Of a stretch of 64,000 nt of DNA, positions 59,290 through 64,000 are shown piece after piece. How positions within the stretch are numbered: position 1 is the first letter of the stretch; the number at the start of each line of letters is the position of its first letter. The notes under the pieces were generated by a model that saw nothing but the letters and a program-made list of their open reading frames with translations, did not search any database and had not been told where the DNA came from. Location of the stretch: NCBI RefSeq assembly GCF_900116445.1, contig NZ_FPBH01000019.1, positions 1 to 64,000 of the forward strand. The letters run 5' to 3'. Origin of the DNA: Paraburkholderia aspalathi (GTDB lineage Bacteria > Pseudomonadota > Gammaproteobacteria > Burkholderiales > Burkholderiaceae). The position numbers were made by a program, and so were the translations under genes.

Positions 59290-61596
59290 ATGCTTACCGT
59301 GTTGATACCACGCTCGTCCCGGCTTGCCGCCCTCAGCGTCGCCATCGCGGGCACGTCAGCAATGGCAGGCTTACTCGAACCGGTCACCGGCTGCTTCGGC
59401 CTCGTCATGGTTGTTCTGGTCGCGCACTTTTTCGACCGCAGCTTTGGGCGTCTCGCCGCGGGTTTCGTCTCGCTCGGGATCGCCGGCACGATGTTGACCG
59501 CCGGTCACCCTCCTCTGTCCTCCGGCTCGATCGGCCGTTGCGCCCTCGCGATCGGCGCGGCATGGCTTTGTGCCGAGCTGGTCTCCCGACGCCCGCGGCA
59601 CATCCGCTACACCCAACCGCCAGACTCGACGGCCCACTCGAAGGATGACGATGTCGATCTTGAGGTTCGACAGGCGCTAACGGCAAGCGAGTCGAGAGAA
59701 TTGATCCGCAAGCGGGAAGCGCAACTGAACTGGCTGATCGAGAATGTTCCCAGCCTGCTCTGGCGGACGGACGCTCATGGCCGCCTGGAATATGTGAACA
59801 AACGCGCTGAGGACTACACCGGCCTACGGTTTGAGGATCTGAAAACGCGCGGCTGGCTTCACCTGGTGCACCCGGATGACGCAGCCTCGACCCTTGAGGC
59901 CTGGCAAGATTCCCGCGCTAGCGGGAGACCTTACGACTCGGTCCATCGGTTCCGCGCGGCTGACAACACGTATCGCTGGTTTCAATGCAAAGGCACGCCC
60001 ATGCGGAATGCCAACGGCGATATCGTGAACTGGTATGGACTTTCGACGGATATCCACGAGCGGCAGCTAGCTCAGGAGGTTCTTCGCACGGAAGAGCTTA
60101 ATTTGCGAAGACTCGTCGACGTATTGCCCGCGATGATCTGGCGAGCCACACCGGAAGGCAAAGTCGACAGATGGAGCCGCCAAATGCTCGCCTTCATGGG
60201 CGCGAGCGAGGAAGAATTCGACGGCGAAATGTTACTTCGCCGCATCCCGGAAGCGGACCGTCTTCGTGTCCGCTCGCGCTGGCGGCAAGCTGTCCACGAA
60301 GGTGTGTCGTATCAGGACACGTACCAGATTGCAGGCGCCGATGGCGCACTGCGCTGGTATCTCGCTCGCGGCGAACCGTTTCGCGACAAAAGCGGACAGA
60401 TCCTGCACTGGTTCGGCGTATGTACAGACATCGACGATCTCAAGCAAACGGAAGCTGTGCTCGAACAGCGGGAGCACCAGCTACACGAACTGATCGAGAC
60501 TATCCCCGCCATGCTCTGGAGCAACGACCCACAAGGGGGGCTCACCTACATCAATCGAAAAATCGTCGAATTCGTTGGCATGGATCTTTCGCAGCTCGCG
60601 GGCGGCGGCTATCAGAAGACCTGCCATCCTGACGACCTGGACACCATGGTTCAAGCGTGGACACACTCGGTCGAGACTGGCGAGGCGTACTGCCACGCTG
60701 CGCGGCTTCGCCGAAACGACGGGATTTACCGGTGGTACCAGCACATTGGCGAAGCCATGAGGGACGTCGACGGCAACATTGTTCAATGGTATGGCCTCAG
60801 TCTTGACATTGACGAACGCAAGCGTGCAGAGGACCGGCTCAGGCACACTCAGGCTGAACTTGCACGGGCAACCCAGATTGCCACCGTCGCAGAACTCTCC
60901 GCCTCTATTGCGCATGAGCTTAATCAGCCTCTCACGTCCGTTATCGCCAATGCGCAGGCTTGCAATCGGTGGCTCGCAGCATCCCCGCCCAATTTAAGTG
61001 AGGCCAGGACGTCCGCGGAAAGCGTCGTTCGAGATGCCCATTCCGCCGATGAGACGATGAAAAGCATCCGCGCACTGTTCAAGAGCCAATCATTCCAGAA
61101 GTGCAAGCGTAACGTGAAAGACATGGTCCTCGAATCCGTGCGGCTGCTACGGCAAGACGAAACCAGACATACCGCCGACATCGACCTCGATTTGCCCGAT
61201 GGCCTGCCGCCGGTGTTCGTCGACCAGATACAGATTCAGCAGGTCCTGCTAAATCTGATCACGAACGGCATAGAGGCCACGGAAAACTCCGGGCGCACGC
61301 CCAGGATTCTCATTACCGCAAGGGCGCTTCACGACGGATCCGTGCTTCTCAAGGTGATCGATAACGGTTCGGGCATCGTGGGCGACGACAGCATATTCGA
61401 CGCATTCGTCACGACCAAGAGCAAGGGCATGGGCATCGGGCTTGCGGTGTCGCGTTCCATTATCGAAGCGCATGAGGGTTCTCTTACTGCCGCCAATAAT
61501 CAGGGCTACGGATCGACCTTTAGCGTCGTCCTGCCAGTCTCGAGCGATGACGCCGCGTGTCCGGACGTCGAGATCAGTGGAGCGACCAGTCGCTGA
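59290..61596 (+). CDS. Membrane-anchored PAS histidine kinase
   Basis: 768 residues. Several hydrophobic segments cover residues ~10-95. Three PAS domains with PAC motifs follow (around 135-260, 270-385 and 395-520; for example YRWFQCKGTPMRNANGDIVNWYGLSTDI). The kinase core has H-box SIAHELNQPLTSVIANAQ, N-box NLITNGIEATE, G1 VIDNGSGI and GMGIGLAVSRSIIEAHEG. The PAS region lacks a visible FixL haem-binding His context, so redox or small-molecule sensing is possible but unknown. No cognate regulator gene is adjacent; the FixJ-like regulator at 53608 is a candidate. GAGG precedes the ATG at 59290. Confidence 0.88.
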   Translation: MLTVLIPRSSRLAALSVAIAGTSAMAGLLEPVTGCFGLVMVVLVAHFFDRSFGRLAAGFVSLGIAGTMLTAGHPPLSSGSIGRCALAIGAAWLCAELVSRRPRHIRYTQPPDSTAHSKDDDVDLEVRQALTASESRELIRKREAQLNWLIENVPSLLWRTDAHGRLEYVNKRAEDYTGLRFEDLKTRGWLHLVHPDDAASTLEAWQDSRASGRPYDSVHRFRAADNTYRWFQCKGTPMRNANGDIVNWYGLSTDIHERQLAQEVLRTEELNLRRLVDVLPAMIWRATPEGKVDRWSRQMLAFMGASEEEFDGEMLLRRIPEADRLRVRSRWRQAVHEGVSYQDTYQIAGADGALRWYLARGEPFRDKSGQILHWFGVCTDIDDLKQTEAVLEQREHQLHELIETIPAMLWSNDPQGGLTYINRKIVEFVGMDLSQLAGGGYQKTCHPDDLDTMVQAWTHSVETGEAYCHAARLRRNDGIYRWYQHIGEAMRDVDGNIVQWYGLSLDIDERKRAEDRLRHTQAELARATQIATVAELSASIAHELNQPLTSVIANAQACNRWLAASPPNLSEARTSAESVVRDAHSADETMKSIRALFKSQSFQKCKRNVKDMVLESVRLLRQDETRHTADIDLDLPDGLPPVFVDQIQIQQVLLNLITNGIEATENSGRTPRILITARALHDGSVLLKVIDNGSGIVGDDSIFDAFVTTKSKGMGIGLAVSRSIIEAHEGSLTAANNQGYGSTFSVVLPVSSDDAACPDVEISGATSR

Positions 61597-61725
61597 GCGG
61601 AGCACGGTGCTGGAGGGCGAACGAGGGACGCCCTCCACAATCATGTAATAGCGGCCCGCCAGTCTGCTACCTATCATCCAGTCAAGGTCGAGGGTTAGCT
61701 CTAACGTGAATCGAGGAACCGTATC

Positions 61726-62118
61726 ATGCAAGCTCCCATTGAAACAGACAGAACGTGGCAGTCAACCATGGCGCTTCTCTCGAACGAAGGCGAAACACAG
61801 GCACCGGTTGTGTCCAGTTGCCTCCGCCCGCAGGGCGGCGAAAGCGACTTCCGCGAATGCGTCATCCGGGTGCTGGAGCGCCGTGGACGGAGCTCGGCAA
61901 CGGTTGCGTGGAGCGACGCGACGTCCTGCTGCTACGGCGAGCAGCATTGGCGGCGTTGCGTCGCGAAGAAAGCCGGAGTTTGCGCCCTGAGTGGCCAGGC
62001 CATCAAGAGAGGCCATGCCGTGTATCGACCCAAGCGGGTTCAACCTACACCACTCAACATCGAAGCGATGATTCTGGCCACGGTCCTCGAAGCGGTCTCC
62101 CTGGAAGAAGGCTTCTGA
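61726..62118 (+). CDS. DUF3331-type small protein
   Basis: 130 residues. The central block VAWSDATSCCYGEQHWRRC followed by GVCALSGQAIKRGHAVYRPK has conserved Cys, Trp and His/Arg positions typical of DUF3331, a family known from Burkholderia-group genomes. The Cys pairs (CC, C, C) could bind a metal as a small zinc-ribbon-like fold. GAGG lies nine bases before the ATG. Function unknown; its presence supports the Burkholderiaceae assignment. Confidence 0.72.
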   Translation: MQAPIETDRTWQSTMALLSNEGETQAPVVSSCLRPQGGESDFRECVIRVLERRGRSSATVAWSDATSCCYGEQHWRRCVAKKAGVCALSGQAIKRGHAVYRPKRVQPTPLNIEAMILATVLEAVSLEEGF

Positions 62119-62166
62119 AGATTCAGATCCGCTCGAAGCGTTGAGCGGGCCCCCTCCTGTCATCGG

Positions 62167-63636
62167 TCACCATCCGAACTTCGCTTCGACGCCCACGTAG
62201 TCCGCGTTGCGCGCCCCTAACGCGCGGATCGAATCTCCGACTTCGAAATGCACTGCTTCCAGCGCGAGCGCGACATTCGGGCTGACGAGCCAGTCCGCGC
62301 GAATCTGCGCATACATACCCGTCCAGCGGGTTCCCTTTCCCGCCGTGCCGGGCACCACGGCCATCCCCTGACCGTAGATCGCATCGCCCGTCGTCGCGCG
62401 CCACTGGAAACCGAGTGCCGTCAGTAACGTGAGCTTTGGCGATACCTTGAAGGTGATCGACGGCTTCACATGAATCAGATTGCTGTAGCCGGTGTATCCC
62501 GCCAGCGTGAAGTAGTAGCCGTTCGGAAACAACGGATTGAAGGTTTCGACGCGTCCATCGCCCGGATGCCGGTCGCCCGATGCGCCGTCGACCTGCAAAC
62601 CGAAACGCGGCGCCCCCGCCACCGTTGCGAGCGTATAGCCGCCCAGCAAGCCGAACGCCCACGCGCCGATGGTGTCCTTGCCGACGTGCCCTGTCTGCAC
62701 CATCGATTCGCCATCCCAATCGAACGACGCGAGCTTGCCCGCGTAACGCACGTCGAATACATCGCGATGCTCGGTGCCTGCTGCATCGAGAAAGCGTGCG
62801 TTGTCGCGGTTGTAGCGCGACCAGTACGCTGACAGATCGCCTGGCCCCGTGTTCGCACGTTCCACGCGCACGCCGCTGAACGTGAGATGCCGGTTCGACA
62901 CGTCGTCGAAAGCCGTGACGTCGCGATTCTGCACAGGCTGCGTCATATAGCCGATGAAGCGCCACTTGTCGATTTCATAATCGGCCCACAGCGCGTCGAA
63001 CGCCTGACGCACGTTCGGCCCGTCACGCACCGAGACGAACCGCTGCAAGTCGAACGCCATCTCCTGCCGCCCGACGCGCGCCTTGAACGTGCCTCCGCCT
63101 ACGCCATAGACGAACGCGACGAACGCCTGCTCGATGTCGAGCTGATTCTTGTCGACGGGCGAAACGGCATCCTTGCCGAAGGGCCGCGCATCCTCGAGCT
63201 GGAAAAACGCCTGCACATGCTGGCCGATGCGTGCATCGGCATGCACTTCGGCGCGCTCGATCACGTAGCTGTCGGGTCGCGCGGCGCCGAGTCCGAAGAG
63301 TGGCGTGTTGTTCAGTTCGAAGCGTTCACGCAGGGTCGCGCCGAGCGACAGATAGGTCGACGGATCGCTGCCGGGCGAGATGTACTTGAGCGCATCGAAC
63401 GGCTCGCGCGGCACGCACGGATTGGCCAGCACCGACCAGTCTTCCTGCCAGTGGTTGAATGACAGCGGCGACGGCCGCTTCACGGTGCATTGAGGCGCAG
63501 CGGCCACGCCGGCAACCGCATCCGCCGCGTTGTCGGCGGCGAACGCGTCCACGCCGTCTGCCCATCCGCACACCGCGAGCGCCGCGCAGGCAGCCGCCTT
63601 CGACGTCGCGCGCTTCAGCGAGCGAAGCTGCATCAT
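62167..63636 (-). CDS. Alginate-export-family outer membrane porin
   Basis: 489 residues. A signal peptide (MMQLRSLKRATSKAAACAALAVCGWADGVDAFA) is followed by a long beta-barrel with alternating polar and hydrophobic residues. The family pattern is seen at PSTYLSLGATLRERFE and the RQEMAFDLQRFVSVRDGPNVRQAFDA stretch. The C-terminal Trp (FGW) suits barrel insertion. Members export alginate or import small acidic compounds; a specific substrate is not visible. Its start overlaps the VOC gene stop (ATGA), so the two are coupled. Confidence 0.85.
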   Translation of the reverse strand: MMQLRSLKRATSKAAACAALAVCGWADGVDAFAADNAADAVAGVAAAPQCTVKRPSPLSFNHWQEDWSVLANPCVPREPFDALKYISPGSDPSTYLSLGATLRERFELNNTPLFGLGAARPDSYVIERAEVHADARIGQHVQAFFQLEDARPFGKDAVSPVDKNQLDIEQAFVAFVYGVGGGTFKARVGRQEMAFDLQRFVSVRDGPNVRQAFDALWADYEIDKWRFIGYMTQPVQNRDVTAFDDVSNRHLTFSGVRVERANTGPGDLSAYWSRYNRDNARFLDAAGTEHRDVFDVRYAGKLASFDWDGESMVQTGHVGKDTIGAWAFGLLGGYTLATVAGAPRFGLQVDGASGDRHPGDGRVETFNPLFPNGYYFTLAGYTGYSNLIHVKPSITFKVSPKLTLLTALGFQWRATTGDAIYGQGMAVVPGTAGKGTRWTGMYAQIRADWLVSPNVALALEAVHFEVGDSIRALGARNADYVGVEAKFGW

Positions 63637-64000
63637 TTCGCCAGCTCGTGAATCTCGGCGACGTAGCCGCCGGGAAATTCGACCATGGCCGTGCGCCCTT
63701 CAACTGTCCTGTTCGCCGGCGACAGCACCTTCACGCCGACGCCCTGCGCCTTCGCGAGCGTCGCGTCGAGATCGGCGACCAGATAGCCGGTGACTTCGCG
63801 GCCGAACGGATAAGGCAGCTTGCCGTCGGTCGCGAACACGAGCATGGTGCCGAAGCCGGATGTGATGCGTACGCGCCGGATCGTCTCGCCGGATCGGCCA
63901 ATTTCGCCGCCGTCCGCGTGACGGTTGTCGGACACGACCTTGCCGTGCGAAAAGCGTACAAAACGCTTGATGAAGTTATCCGCGGATTGCGCGGACACAT
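63633..64000 (-). CDS. VOC/glyoxalase-family protein, 5' end cut by the window edge
   Basis: The visible 122 codons encode a vicinal-oxygen-chelate fold: RFSHGKVVSDNRHADGGEIG, then GYLVADLDATLAKAQGVGVKVLSP and a final VEFPGGYVAEIHELAK with the metal-binding Glu. A GTG at 63998 starts the available frame, but the family normally has more residues before this, so the real start lies beyond the right edge. Translated before, and overlapping, the porin gene. Substrate unknown. Confidence 0.75.
   Translation of the reverse strand, partial: VSAQSADNFIKRFVRFSHGKVVSDNRHADGGEIGRSGETIRRVRITSGFGTMLVFATDGKLPYPFGREVTGYLVADLDATLAKAQGVGVKVLSPANRTVEGRTAMVEFPGGYVAEIHELAK

Noticed and set aside
1..64000. CRISPR arrays, tRNA or rRNA genes, transposases
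   Set aside because: No regularly spaced repeat-spacer pattern, no cloverleaf with a recognisable anticodon loop and CCA-proximal stem, and no transposase-like protein was seen. A tRNA scan would be needed to be certain.

Overview
The window looks like chromosomal DNA of a high-GC betaproteobacterium of the Burkholderia/Paraburkholderia type. The grounds are GC-rich host genes with large antisense shadow frames, a DUF3331-type protein, aerobic purine catabolism through PuuD, and a polyhydroxyalkanoate (PHA) module. This is family-level recognition from protein sequence; no search was run.

Positions 1-8291 are the edge of a prophage-like element with visibly lower GC. A leftward block carries a prohead protease fused in frame to an HK97-type major capsid domain, four short overlapping genes and a long tape measure protein. 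A small-gene region with a ribbon-helix-helix protein follows. Beyond a divergent promoter with repeated operators lie a DNA-binding-like protein and an unknown membrane protein. No integrase, portal or terminase is visible.

Positions 8292-11500 hold a YbiT-type ABC-F ATPase, a beta-hydroxyacid dehydrogenase and a dodecin. Positions 11553-28708 are a purine salvage and catabolism region: a BMP-type nucleoside ABC transporter (four genes), a LysR regulator, an 8-oxoguanine/guanine deaminase, HIU hydrolase, membrane urate hydroxylase PuuD, and an overlapping puuE-uraD-alc-allA operon. A racemase, an NCS1 permease and a GntR regulator complete it. Together they take urate to glyoxylate and urea. 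Xanthine dehydrogenase is not in the window.

Positions 29024-33591 are housekeeping or unlinked genes (LD-carboxypeptidase, TadA, DUF1992, a small lipoprotein, ThpR, OmpW) plus an excellent LexA box.

Positions 33672-58938 form the most interesting part. A seven-gene leftward acyl-CoA oxidation operon has its own ETF. A second leftward operon holds acyl-CoA ligase, MaoC/PhaJ hydratase, class II PhaC, phasin, medium-chain-length (mcl) PHA depolymerase PhaZ and a DUF445 protein. A divergent ParA ATPase lies next to it. Two closely related ~910-residue MalT/AlkS-like LuxR regulators bracket the PHA operon. The promoters of both operons share a 20-bp inverted repeat differing at one base, and the second regulator has two related palindromes. 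This suggests one inducible fatty-acid-to-mcl-PHA regulon. FixL/FixJ-like signalling genes sit beside it (53197-55925 and 59290-61596).

Positions 61726-64000 hold a DUF3331 protein, an alginate-export-type outer membrane porin and the incomplete 5' end of a VOC-family gene.
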